Source: an uncultured Synergistales bacterium
Lineage (GTDB): Bacteria; Synergistota; Synergistia; Synergistales; Aminobacteriaceae
DNA length: 49,401 nt
Assembly: GCA_905233525.1 (NCBI GenBank)
Contig: CAJOEW010000005.1
Span: forward strand, 1-49,401
Direction: 5' to 3'
Shown here: in pieces, positions 18,537-27,784 of the stretch
How the letters are laid out: each line of letters opens with the position of its first letter
Position numbering within the stretch: position 1 is the first letter of the stretch
The notes under the pieces: model-generated
Databases searched by the model: none
What the model saw: only the letters and a program-made list of their open reading frames with translations
Told to the model about the DNA's origin: nothing
Translations under genes and position numbers: made by a program

Positions 18537-20637
18537 GCTTTCGTTTGAAAATAAAAAGCCGTCAAGATTCGCTCTAATTTTTAATAGACTATTCGCTAAT
18601 TTCGCATGGCCTATATTTTTTTTGATGCTGGCAGGAATTTTAATAGTGCTGGCTCAATGGTATTTTTTAAATAGAAAAGGCGAAAGCTTTGCCGTCGGTC
18701 AACCTGCACCGGAAACATACAGAGTAATTACAGCTGTACGTTATGACGATCAAGAGGCTGCTAAAAATTTACGCATAATGATCCGTGACAGTATTGCCGG
18801 AGTTACAGTTAGAGATATCTCAGCAAAATCACGGTTACAGCAGCGCCTCGAAGCTCTGAACGGATCAAAGGCACGCGCGTATTTACCTGAACCTCTTGTA
18901 AAAGCCTTAGCAGCCATGAATGAAATAGACCGCGCCAGAATTTTAAATCTTGCTTATCAAATCGGACGCTCTTATATTGACAGGCTCGAAGCTGAAAAAA
19001 TTTTCATGAATAACACCGTTGAAACTTCGATTTTATGGGATGAGATCAATAAAAATATTACGGCTGTTAATGACGCGAATTTCGTATATCAGATTTTGGC
19101 AGGCTTAGGAAATTTAAATCTCAGGATTGACGGCGAATTAACAGATATTGCTAAACGTGCAGCAGTAAATGATGTTCCAAATATCGATCGAAAATTAGAA
19201 CCAGGCGATGTAATAATTTCAAGAGGCGAGATCGTTACAAAACAGACCGCTAATTTATTACGTTTACAAGGCTATACTGAAGATGTATTCCCGTTATTTC
19301 AATTATGTGTTGTATTTTTGAGCGTGATAATTTTTCCGATCTGGTTAAATATTTTGGGCTGTGTATCAGGCGATAAAGGCGTTTCATGGCGTTGTGTAGC
19401 GTTTTTAATTTTAACGGCATGGATCGGTGAAGTCTTGGCGGCTCGTTTCAGAATACATGGAGCCGGTATTGTGCCAGTAGTAACGCTCGCATATTTATGT
19501 ATAAATGATTACGCGGCATTTTGTATATCACTTATAGGCGCGTCAACAGGAATATTTATAATCACAGGCCAGGCTGTATCAAATTTAAATTTACTGGCTT
19601 TAATGTCAATCGCTGGCGCAACGTTGGGACATCATTTTTTAAGAAATCTTAATATCATGAAGCAGCATATTATTACTCGTGTATTATTCATGTCGCTGTC
19701 AATGACGTTAATAAGAATGTTAATGCTTTATTTTCAAGGGCCTGATCTCACTCGCGACTCATTCAGATTATTTGTGCCTTTAGGAGAATTTTGGCGTATC
19801 ACAGGATTATATTTATTGTACGAAGGTTTAGCGACGTGCTTTGTAGTTTTCATGCTGCCGTCCTTAGAAAATTATATCGGCGTTTTGTCAGTCTTAAGTC
19901 TTCGTGAAGTCAGCCATCCTTCAAATCCTATGTTAAGAGATTTACAGCGCAATGCTCCAGGAACATATCAACACAGCTTAACGATCGCAATGCTGATTGA
20001 AGCAGTCGGTTTAAAACTCGGAATGAATATAAATTTATTACGAGCAGGCGCTTATTATCATGATATCGGAAAATTGAGGCGGCCTTCTTTCTTCGTTGAG
20101 AATCAGGGCGGAGGCTTAAATGTCCATGATGAAATGTCGCCGATGTTGAGCGCAATAACAATTATTTCACACGTCAAGGACGGTTTAGAACTAGCATGGG
20201 AAGCAAAACTGCCTAAACGTATCCGCGATTTTATAGCAGAACATCACGGTACAACATGCGTAAGATATTTTTATAATAAATCAGTTTCAGAAGGCCAGAA
20301 TGTTCAATGGTCATCTTTTTGTTATCCAGGGCCTAAGCCTCAATCACGTGAGACAGCGCTTTTAATGATCGTTGACTCTGTCGAAGCTGCTGTTAGAGCT
20401 GCAAATATACGAGAGCTTGAAAATCAGGATAATAACCGCGGTAAAGGCCAGGGCTATTTAATGATTGAAAAAATTGTACGTCAGGTTATTAACAGCAAAA
20501 TCAATGAAGGCCAATTTGATGAAGCCGGCTTTACATTAAAAGATCTCGCGGTAATCAGACAGACTCTTATTGATGTCCTTATGTCAATGTATCATACGAG
20601 GCACGTTAAAAAAATCGATAAAGAGAAAAAAAGCTAA
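18508..20637 (+). CDS. pgpH: 7TM receptor with intracellular HD hydrolase (PgpH/YqfF family, c-di-AMP phosphodiesterase type)
   Basis: 7TMR-HDED extracellular part, several TM segments, HD motif GAYYHDIGKLRRPSFFVENQ; ATG 18508 with upstream GAGGAAAG preferred to 18475. Confidence 0.9.
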   Translation: MKLKMKKSNKLSFENKKPSRFALIFNRLFANFAWPIFFLMLAGILIVLAQWYFLNRKGESFAVGQPAPETYRVITAVRYDDQEAAKNLRIMIRDSIAGVTVRDISAKSRLQQRLEALNGSKARAYLPEPLVKALAAMNEIDRARILNLAYQIGRSYIDRLEAEKIFMNNTVETSILWDEINKNITAVNDANFVYQILAGLGNLNLRIDGELTDIAKRAAVNDVPNIDRKLEPGDVIISRGEIVTKQTANLLRLQGYTEDVFPLFQLCVVFLSVIIFPIWLNILGCVSGDKGVSWRCVAFLILTAWIGEVLAARFRIHGAGIVPVVTLAYLCINDYAAFCISLIGASTGIFIITGQAVSNLNLLALMSIAGATLGHHFLRNLNIMKQHIITRVLFMSLSMTLIRMLMLYFQGPDLTRDSFRLFVPLGEFWRITGLYLLYEGLATCFVVFMLPSLENYIGVLSVLSLREVSHPSNPMLRDLQRNAPGTYQHSLTIAMLIEAVGLKLGMNINLLRAGAYYHDIGKLRRPSFFVENQGGGLNVHDEMSPMLSAITIISHVKDGLELAWEAKLPKRIRDFIAEHHGTTCVRYFYNKSVSEGQNVQWSSFCYPGPKPQSRETALLMIVDSVEAAVRAANIRELENQDNNRGKGQGYLMIEKIVRQVINSKINEGQFDEAGFTLKDLAVIRQTLIDVLMSMYHTRHVKKIDKEKKS

Positions 20638-20719
20638 TTCAAGAAATATTTTTAATTGTGCTATTATTTCCGCGTTTTAATTTTTTAAATTCAATTTCTG
20701 ATTTAACAGCGGAGGTATC

Positions 20720-21730
20720 ATGAAAAAGTTTAAGATTTTTGCTGCGTTGCTTTTTGTGTTTTGTCTTAATGCCGGTGCTTTATGGTGTGAAGAAGTCGTC
20801 ACAGCTTACACAACTTTAGAGGCATCGCTTGCTCAAAAATTATTCGCGGCATTCGAAGAAGAAAGCGGCATCAAAGTTAATTGGGAACGTTTGTCAGGCG
20901 GTGAAGCGATCGCACGTCTTGAATCTGAACGCGAAAAACCTAAGGCTTCAATTTGGGTTGGCGGTGTCGGTACTCAACACGTTGAAGCAAAATTACGCGG
21001 CCTGTCTGAACCTTACCGTTCAAAATTTGCGTTTAGTATTCCTGCAATGTATAGAGACAATGAAAATTATTGGACTGGTCTTTACGTTGGGCCGATATGC
21101 TTCTGTATCAACAAGAACAGCGCTGTAGATTTGAATTTGCCCACGCCTCGCACCTGGTCTGATTTAATAGCTCCTGTTTACGATAAAAAAATCCGTATGG
21201 CTCATCCAAGTACTTCAGGAACAGGCTATAACGTTATTACGACTTTGATACGCGTGAATAAAGGCGACGAGGAAAAAGCATTTGAATATTTTAAAAAGCT
21301 TAATAATTCCATCGAAAGATATACACGCTCAGGCTCTGCTCCTGGTAAAAGCTGCGTATCCGGTGATATTCCGTTAGCTATAGGATACTTTGATGATCTC
21401 GTCAGGGCAAAAGCTCAAGGCGCTCCTATTGAAGTTATTGTACCGGAAGACGGAACAGGATTCGAAACGGCTTCAATGTCATTATTAAAAGGCGCTCCTG
21501 AACCTGATAACGCGAAAAAACTTTATGACTGGATCTTAGGTGAAAAGGCCATGAATATTATCGCCGGCGATTACGTTATACCATTGTCTAAAAAAGCTAA
21601 ACCTCTTGAAACTGGATTCTCGCTCGCATGGCTGAATCTCGTTGAACAAGATGATAAATGGGATGCTGAAAACAAAGAACGCTTAATTAAACGCTGGATC
21701 GATGAAATTTCACCGGTGCCCGAAAATTAA
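20720..21730 (+). CDS. Extracellular solute-binding protein, Fe(3+)/AfuA-FbpA type
   Basis: Signal peptide; EEVVTAYTTLEASLAQKLFAAFEEESGIKVNWERLSGGEAIARLESEREKPKASIWVGG...AHPSTSGTGYNVITTLI. Confidence 0.85.
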   Translation: MKKFKIFAALLFVFCLNAGALWCEEVVTAYTTLEASLAQKLFAAFEEESGIKVNWERLSGGEAIARLESEREKPKASIWVGGVGTQHVEAKLRGLSEPYRSKFAFSIPAMYRDNENYWTGLYVGPICFCINKNSAVDLNLPTPRTWSDLIAPVYDKKIRMAHPSTSGTGYNVITTLIRVNKGDEEKAFEYFKKLNNSIERYTRSGSAPGKSCVSGDIPLAIGYFDDLVRAKAQGAPIEVIVPEDGTGFETASMSLLKGAPEPDNAKKLYDWILGEKAMNIIAGDYVIPLSKKAKPLETGFSLAWLNLVEQDDKWDAENKERLIKRWIDEISPVPEN

Positions 21731-21754
21731 AAAGACTCATTAAAAAATTTCACG

Positions 21755-21789
21755 CAGGGGAAAATTTCGACATTATCCCCTGTTTTTTT
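21755..21789 (+). terminator. Rho-independent terminator after the solute-binding protein gene
   Basis: CAGGGGA (21755-21761) / TCCCCTG (21776-21782) followed by T7. Confidence 0.85.
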
Positions 21790-21843
21790 GTGTTTAAATA
21801 TATAAATAATAATTGCGCTCAAAAAAGAAGGTTGTGTTTTATT

Positions 21844-22338
21844 TTGCAAGGTGTAGAAATAAATTTACAGCAAATGCTCGACAGAAGGGAATTGCGCTCG
21901 CATCAACAACACGAATTTTTAATCAAATATTCATGTCCGCTGATATCATTCTCGATGAATATTCCAGGACCAATAAAAACTAATGAGCTTATAAAAAAAG
22001 CTTTCACGTTCGGAAAAATTAAATTACTCGAAAAATTAAAGCCGTTCAAAATTTTAAACGCTCTCGAAATTCACGAAGATACAGGCGATGAATTATTATT
22101 ATCAGTCAACGGCAATGCAGGCAATCTGAAAAATATAGCCGTTGAAATTGAAAATGATTCGCCGGCTGGAAGATTATTTGATATCGATGTTATAGACGTT
22201 GACGGAAAAAAATTATCGCGCGAGAATTTCAGAAAGTGCCTTTTATGCGATAAACAAGCTCAAGATTGTGCACGCTCAAGAAATCACAGCGTTAAAGAAA
22301 TGCAAATCGCCGTCGAAAAATTATTATCGGCGTTATAA
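21844..22338 (+). CDS. citX: CitX-like holo-ACP synthase (apo-citrate lyase phosphoribosyl-dephospho-CoA transferase)
   Basis: LQQMLDRRELRSHQQHEFLIKYSCPLISFSMNIPGPIKTNELIKKAF, SPAGRLFDIDVIDVDGKKLSRENF, RKCLLCDKQAQDCARSRNHSVKEM match the recalled CitX pattern. Likely TTG start at 21844 (the ORF track begins at 21790). Confidence 0.85.
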   Translation: MQGVEINLQQMLDRRELRSHQQHEFLIKYSCPLISFSMNIPGPIKTNELIKKAFTFGKIKLLEKLKPFKILNALEIHEDTGDELLLSVNGNAGNLKNIAVEIENDSPAGRLFDIDVIDVDGKKLSRENFRKCLLCDKQAQDCARSRNHSVKEMQIAVEKLLSAL

Positions 22339-22379
22339 TTTACTCGTAATATAAAAAATTACGGAGGTCATCTTTCAAA

Positions 22380-23291
22380 ATGGAAACAAAAGGAACTGTA
22401 GCCGCAGCTAGCAGAAAATGGGAAGTTGTAATTTTTACGCTAGGTAAAGAAGCTTTTGCAATAAACGTTAATAAAACACGTGAGATATTGCGCTGGACTG
22501 GCTGCCGTCCTGTTCCTACGACTACACCGGCCTTCGTTGGTATAACTACCGTACGTGAGACGACATTGCCGCTGATAGATTTGAGAATATTTTTAGGTAT
22601 TCAATCCGCCGTGCCGATGAATCAAACAAAAGTAATGATCGTTGAATTTAATGACATTAAGCTTGGTTTTCTGGTCGATGGCGTTGAAAGAATCAGACAG
22701 GTTAACGCCGATGATCTTGACGCTTCAAAAATGCGCGGTGTGTCTTTAAAATGGGTGTTGTATATCGTTCGTAAGGACGCGCGGAATATTTTATTATTAG
22801 ATTACGAAGCCATAATACAAGAAACAGCACCGGCCGTCGCAAAACACATGTTCGATCAGTCTAAATTAAATGCCTTTCACAAAGTTATCGGCCATGTCGA
22901 AGACTTTCATATATTGGTCGCTGATGATTCGCCTTTATTACGTCAACAGACTTGCGACGTATTGAAACAATCAGGATTTTTAAGCGTTTATCCGGTTAAA
23001 GACGGCGCGGAAGCAAGAGAATTATTATTAGGCAAGAGCGAAAATTTTGATTTGCTTGTGTCTGATATTGAAATGCCTATGCTGGATGGCGTTAGCCTCG
23101 TTGAAGCACTAAGACAAGACAAACGCACCGTAGATATGCCCGTAATATTATTCTCGTCCATAATGGTTAAAGACGTTTTAGACAGAGCAGAACAATTAAA
23201 AATTATTCACGTCCTTAAACCTGATATATACAAGCTCGTTGAAGAAGTATCGAAACTTTATAAGGAGTTCAGAAAACGCAGAGCATTTTAA
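22380..23291 (+). CDS. cheV: CheV-type chemotaxis coupling protein (CheW domain + receiver domain)
   Basis: CheW-like N-terminus KWEVVIFTLGKEAFAINVNKTREILRW; REC domain ILVADDSPLLRQQTCDVLKQSGF...DLLVSDIEMPMLDGVSLVEALR. Confidence 0.93.
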   Translation: METKGTVAAASRKWEVVIFTLGKEAFAINVNKTREILRWTGCRPVPTTTPAFVGITTVRETTLPLIDLRIFLGIQSAVPMNQTKVMIVEFNDIKLGFLVDGVERIRQVNADDLDASKMRGVSLKWVLYIVRKDARNILLLDYEAIIQETAPAVAKHMFDQSKLNAFHKVIGHVEDFHILVADDSPLLRQQTCDVLKQSGFLSVYPVKDGAEARELLLGKSENFDLLVSDIEMPMLDGVSLVEALRQDKRTVDMPVILFSSIMVKDVLDRAEQLKIIHVLKPDIYKLVEEVSKLYKEFRKRRAF

Positions 23292-24517
23292 TCCGCGCTT
23301 CCTGCTGTGTATCCTGTTGACCAGCACATCTGTAAATTAAAACCTCCTGAAGGCCCATTGAGATCTAACGCTTCGCCGGCAATGTATAAATTTTCACAAA
23401 GCTTTGATCTCATTGTGGCGGGATCGATCTCGTTTAAATCAACTCCTCCACGTGTAACAAGCGCATTTTTATAACTCCATAGGCCGTTAATGTGAAATTT
23501 AATGCTCTTTAATAATTCTACTGTCGATAAGATTTCCTCGTCCGAAATATATTCAATCGGCTTATCGTGCGGAACGTCTGATAATTCTAATACCACCGGC
23601 AGCATTTTCGCAGGCACTAATAAACGCATTAAGCCTCCGAATTTTCTTTGACCTGAATATTTTTTGATCTCGCGCTTGATTCTGTTCGTTAATATCTCGT
23701 TCGATAACGTAGGCTTTAAATCAAGTTCAAAAATTATTTCGCCGTGCCAGTCAGGAATTTTTGAGCTTAAGTCCATTATTATAGGGCCGCTTAATCCAAA
23801 ATTCGTGAATTCCATTTCGCCGAACCGTTCATCAATTTTTTCGCCGTCTAATAATACATTTATTCTCACGTTACGAAGATCACAGCCTTTCGCAAGCTTC
23901 ACCCATGTTTCACGAGTCTTAACAGGTACGAGCGCAGGATATGTCTTTATGATTTTATGTCCTGCCTGCATTGCAAATTTATATCCGTCGCCGGTTGAGC
24001 CTGTGTCCGGAAATGATAGGCCGCCTGTCGCAATAATATATTTATCCGCGTGAATTTCATCGTTACTCGTTATCAAGTAATCTATTCTGGAATTTTTAAC
24101 CTTCAATGACTGCACAGGAGTTTCACGAAAAATCCAGACACCATTTTTTTTACAGAGTTTTAATAATACGTTTAATATTCTTTGTCCTCCGCCTTCTGTT
24201 GGAAAAATTCTTTTGCCGCGCTCTTTAACGGTTTTGACTCCTTCACGCTCAAAGAATTTAATTACATCGGACGGACTGAATTTTTTAAAAGCCTGTTCTA
24301 AAAATTTTCCGTTATCACCATATTTTGACAGGAATATATTTAAATCCTCTTCACCGTTCGTAAAATTACAACGTCCGCGCCCTGCCAATAAAATTTTTTC
24401 GCCTAAGCCTGAATTTTTTTCAAGTATTAAAACCTTTTGACCTAACGATGACGCACGAACAGCAGCCATTAAACCAGAAGCTCCTCCGCCGATTATTACC
24501 GTATCAAATTTCTGCAT
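23288..24517 (-). CDS. NAD(P)/FAD-dependent oxidoreductase, HI0933/YhiN family
   Basis: FDTVIIGGGASGLMAAVRASSLGQKVLILEKNSGLGEKILLAGRGRCNFTN; C-terminal NLYIAGEALDLNGPSGGFNLQMCWSTGYTAG. Confidence 0.95.
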   Translation of the reverse strand: MQKFDTVIIGGGASGLMAAVRASSLGQKVLILEKNSGLGEKILLAGRGRCNFTNGEEDLNIFLSKYGDNGKFLEQAFKKFSPSDVIKFFEREGVKTVKERGKRIFPTEGGGQRILNVLLKLCKKNGVWIFRETPVQSLKVKNSRIDYLITSNDEIHADKYIIATGGLSFPDTGSTGDGYKFAMQAGHKIIKTYPALVPVKTRETWVKLAKGCDLRNVRINVLLDGEKIDERFGEMEFTNFGLSGPIIMDLSSKIPDWHGEIIFELDLKPTLSNEILTNRIKREIKKYSGQRKFGGLMRLLVPAKMLPVVLELSDVPHDKPIEYISDEEILSTVELLKSIKFHINGLWSYKNALVTRGGVDLNEIDPATMRSKLCENLYIAGEALDLNGPSGGFNLQMCWSTGYTAGSAD

Positions 24518-24611
24518 GTGTTGAAAAAATTTTCTCCTTTATGAAAATATAAGCTAGCTTCTCGATTAGTATAGTATAATTTCAAAAAATCTTGCTGTAA
24601 GGTGAATTTTT

Positions 24612-25976
24612 ATGCGTCAATCAAAAATACTCTCATATATAATTCTCGCCTGTACTGTTTTTTTCAATGGTACAGCGTCGGCTTCCGTCTCAATGGATTT
24701 ACAACAGTATATACGCGAAATTCTGTTAAATAATCATTCGTTAAGATCAGCTGTAAAATCTGTCGAAGCCGGTTATTATTCTGTATTAGCTGCTGTCGGT
24801 AATCAACGCACACAAGTTGGAGCATCGGCCGGTTTTAATTGGATATCTAAAACGCCTGACAAATCTGGTTACACATCAGGTAATGTAATGCTTTCATTAA
24901 CACAGGCTATAGACATCGCAGGAGGAATTTTTACGCTTGACCAGCAACAAAATATACTTGGCTATGAAATTTCACGCGCTCAATTTAATGCTAACGTCAA
25001 TTCGTTAATCGCCACCGCTGAAGAAACTTGGTGGTCAGCTGTTCTCGCTCGTGAAAACGTAAAATTACAACGCGAAATATTATTACAACGTTCAGAGAAT
25101 CACAGAGTAACGCTTGAAAAATATAATCAAGAGCTTGTCCCAAGATTAGACGTTGTCAGAAGTGAAGCTCAAGTCGTTGCGGCTGAAACCACTGCTAAAA
25201 ACGCTGAAACAACTTATCAAAATTTACTCGCAAATTTATCGTTCTTAGTTGGCGGCCTCGATATCGAACCAATAAATGAAGATCTTCGAGTGCCTGAATT
25301 TGATGTAGAAGTAAATTACGAAGAAGCTTTACAATACAGACCTGATGTTATCGCCGCAAGATTAACAGTTGACCGCGCAAACATCGTGAAAAAATTAACG
25401 GCTAAAGGTTTATCACCGACATTAAATTTTTCATTAGCCGTAACTCCATGGTCTGATCCTTCAACGTCAACAACTCCTAATAGTCACGAAGTCATGGCCG
25501 GATTTAATTTTTCGCTTCCGATTTTTGACGGCAATAAAACAAAATACAGCGTTATGAATTATGACAGACTCGTACAAGCTGCTGAAGCTAATTTATTATC
25601 ATTACATGAACAGACGCGGCTTGATATTGCTCTGGCGTTAAATAACTGGAAGGACGCTTCAGCCTCCGAACAAGATAAAAAAAGACAAGTCGAACGCTCA
25701 GAGGAAGAATTAAGAATTACAGAACTAATGTACGCCGAAGGAATGGGAGCACAGATCGATTTAATCAACGCTCAAACGGCTTATCAGTCTGTCAGAACTG
25801 AATATCTTGACTCGATCAAAAATATGTATGTCGCTCTTGTTGATTTAAGGCGCGCGCTCGGTGTTTATTCTCCTGATGAAAACGGCGACTGGAATGAGGC
25901 TAAAATGCTTTATAAAAAAGGCAATGATGTAATTGGCGAAACAGGTTTAAAAACTTTACGAAAGGACTCTAAATAA
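24612..25976 (+). CDS. TolC-family outer membrane efflux protein
   Basis: Signal peptide; duplicated coiled-coil OEP repeats (LDVVRSEAQVVAAETTAKNAE; MGAQIDLINAQTAYQSVRTEYLDSIKNMYVALVDLRRALG). Confidence 0.9.
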   Translation: MRQSKILSYIILACTVFFNGTASASVSMDLQQYIREILLNNHSLRSAVKSVEAGYYSVLAAVGNQRTQVGASAGFNWISKTPDKSGYTSGNVMLSLTQAIDIAGGIFTLDQQQNILGYEISRAQFNANVNSLIATAEETWWSAVLARENVKLQREILLQRSENHRVTLEKYNQELVPRLDVVRSEAQVVAAETTAKNAETTYQNLLANLSFLVGGLDIEPINEDLRVPEFDVEVNYEEALQYRPDVIAARLTVDRANIVKKLTAKGLSPTLNFSLAVTPWSDPSTSTTPNSHEVMAGFNFSLPIFDGNKTKYSVMNYDRLVQAAEANLLSLHEQTRLDIALALNNWKDASASEQDKKRQVERSEEELRITELMYAEGMGAQIDLINAQTAYQSVRTEYLDSIKNMYVALVDLRRALGVYSPDENGDWNEAKMLYKKGNDVIGETGLKTLRKDSK

Positions 25977-26512
25977 TGCCTGACAGGAAAAATTACAACG
26001 TAACATCATTTTTAAAAGCGTCGTTAATTATTATGGCGCTTGTTTTAAATATTCCTGATACGTCATGTGCCGATGATACACTTTCAAAATCACAGGCTTC
26101 GAGAATTTCAAGACTATTCATGAAAAAAAACCATCGATTGACTCAAAAAACTGCTGACTCATATGCGCAATATATTATTAACGCTTCGTCTAAATTTAAA
26201 GTTAATCCGTATTTGATCGCAGCCTTGATTATTAACGAAAGTACAGTTAATGCGAAAGCCGTGTCAAAGGGCGGTGATTACGGTTTAATGCAGGTGCGCT
26301 ATAAAGTTCACAGCAAAACTTTGAAACAAAAATACGGAGTCAAAAGTGCCAGAGGATTATTTGATCCTAGAATAAATATTTTATACGGCACTGAAATTTT
26401 ATCTGACTGCGTGAAACGTGCTAAAGGTAACATGGCCAGAGGCGTTTTATATTACAGCGCAGGTAATAAAAAGCTCGTTGAAAAAGTCAGAAAAACGTTA
26501 AAGGAGTTTTAA
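25976..26512 (+). CDS. Lytic transglycosylase, SLT domain, exported
   Basis: NPYLIAALIINESTVNAKAVSKGGDYGLMQVRYKVHSKTL ... FDPRINILYGTEILSDCV. Confidence 0.88.
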   Translation: MPDRKNYNVTSFLKASLIIMALVLNIPDTSCADDTLSKSQASRISRLFMKKNHRLTQKTADSYAQYIINASSKFKVNPYLIAALIINESTVNAKAVSKGGDYGLMQVRYKVHSKTLKQKYGVKSARGLFDPRINILYGTEILSDCVKRAKGNMARGVLYYSAGNKKLVEKVRKTLKEF

Positions 26513-26561
26513 AAAATATCTGCTCTGAAAATTACATGAAGGAGAAAATTTTTTATTTATC

Positions 26562-27698
26562 ATGAAAAGAATCACAGCGTTTATATTTGCTTTCGGCATG
26601 GTGTTAAATTTTATAATGCCTGCGTCAGCTGATTTCGCTTATACAACTGAAAACGGAACGCTCGGAATTTTTACAGTTACAAGTTTATCGAGCACCAGTA
26701 TAGATGTCACAATGAGCGATACATACGAAGGTTACAGCGAAGATTTATTTGTATCCGGTTTTTATAATACCTCTAATCCTGGCTTGATCGTAATCGAAAA
26801 AAATCAGGGCAGCAGCGTCTCGGGCGATTATGCTTATATTTATAACGGTACTGATTTCGTAACGCCTGTCTATGAAGGATATTTAGCCGGTGTTCGTGGA
26901 GCTAATGCCGTCGCAAGTGCAAACAATGGCCGAAGTATTTTTATAGCCTCGGAAAATAACGCCTCGATTGCTGAATTTGATTTAACAAATTTATCTGATA
27001 TGCCGCGGCATTATTACACTTATCCGTATGAAAGTTTTGATATTCAGGCGCTCGTTTTAAACGGTTATTATTTATACGCGCTGTTTACAAATCCAGAAAG
27101 TGAAGATCAGAAAAGTAAAATAAAACAATTCGATGGACAATTGCTTGAAAAAACAAGTTATTTAAGCGCTGATGTAGATCATTACGCAAATGATATCGTT
27201 ATAGCAAGCAATGCAGGCGTATTTATCGGAACAGACAGCGGCTTTGAACTGTTTAGATATAACAAATCTACGTCAATAGTCAGCGATGACTCTTTCGGAT
27301 CTGTTAAATCAATGTGTTCTGACGAATCGAACGGCTTTTATTTTGTAAGCAGCATGCTCTCAGGCGATCAGATATTCCGTTATAAAAATTCCGGTGAAGT
27401 CGTTTGGCTGCATTCGACACCAGATAACGGAGCCTATCAAAAAATTTTATATGACAATGATAAAAAGATTTTAGCCGCTGTAATGGGAGGCCGTGTCGTT
27501 TTCTTGAATGTAAATAATGATACGCCGTCTTTAATTGCTTCGTACACTTCATCAAGTTTTGACGGAGCTGTTACAGGAATCGCTAAGATATTCACGTCAG
27601 GAGCAAGTGATCAACGCAGCAGTTCAGGATGTGATTTTATGAGCTTAGGATTTTTAACAGGAGCTTTAATAATTGCATTGAGCTTGAAAAAAAGATAA
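26562..27698 (+). CDS. Exported protein with Synergist-CTERM-like sorting tail
   Basis: Signal peptide MKRITAFIFAFGMVLNFIMPASA; beta-rich, propeller-like body; C-terminus SSSGCDFMSLGFLTGALIIALSLKKR (SSSGC at 27618-27632, then TM and basic tail). Confidence 0.8.
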   Translation: MKRITAFIFAFGMVLNFIMPASADFAYTTENGTLGIFTVTSLSSTSIDVTMSDTYEGYSEDLFVSGFYNTSNPGLIVIEKNQGSSVSGDYAYIYNGTDFVTPVYEGYLAGVRGANAVASANNGRSIFIASENNASIAEFDLTNLSDMPRHYYTYPYESFDIQALVLNGYYLYALFTNPESEDQKSKIKQFDGQLLEKTSYLSADVDHYANDIVIASNAGVFIGTDSGFELFRYNKSTSIVSDDSFGSVKSMCSDESNGFYFVSSMLSGDQIFRYKNSGEVVWLHSTPDNGAYQKILYDNDKKILAAVMGGRVVFLNVNNDTPSLIASYTSSSFDGAVTGIAKIFTSGASDQRSSSGCDFMSLGFLTGALIIALSLKKR

Positions 27699-27731
27699 CG
27701 TCTTAAAAAAATTTTTAATAATAAAATTTCA

Positions 27732-27770
27732 TGCGGTCTCTTGAAAATTTAAAAGGAGGCCGTTTTTTTT
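27732..27770 (+). terminator. Terminator after the Synergist-CTERM gene
   Basis: CGGTCTC / GAGGCCG stem (one GU) followed by T9. Confidence 0.65.
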
Positions 27771-27772
27771 TA

Positions 27773-27778
27773 TATAAT
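27773..27778 (+). promoter_or_regulatory. -10 element TATAAT, 6 nt before ATG 27785
   Basis: TATAATCATTGCATG directly after the terminator T-tract; no SD at normal spacing. Confidence 0.45.
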
Positions 27779-27784
27779 CATTGC

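Noticed and set aside
24612-26512. TolC plus lytic transglycosylase as a secretion system
   Set aside because: No inner-membrane ABC/RND/MFP partner in the window; insufficient evidence for a dedicated system.
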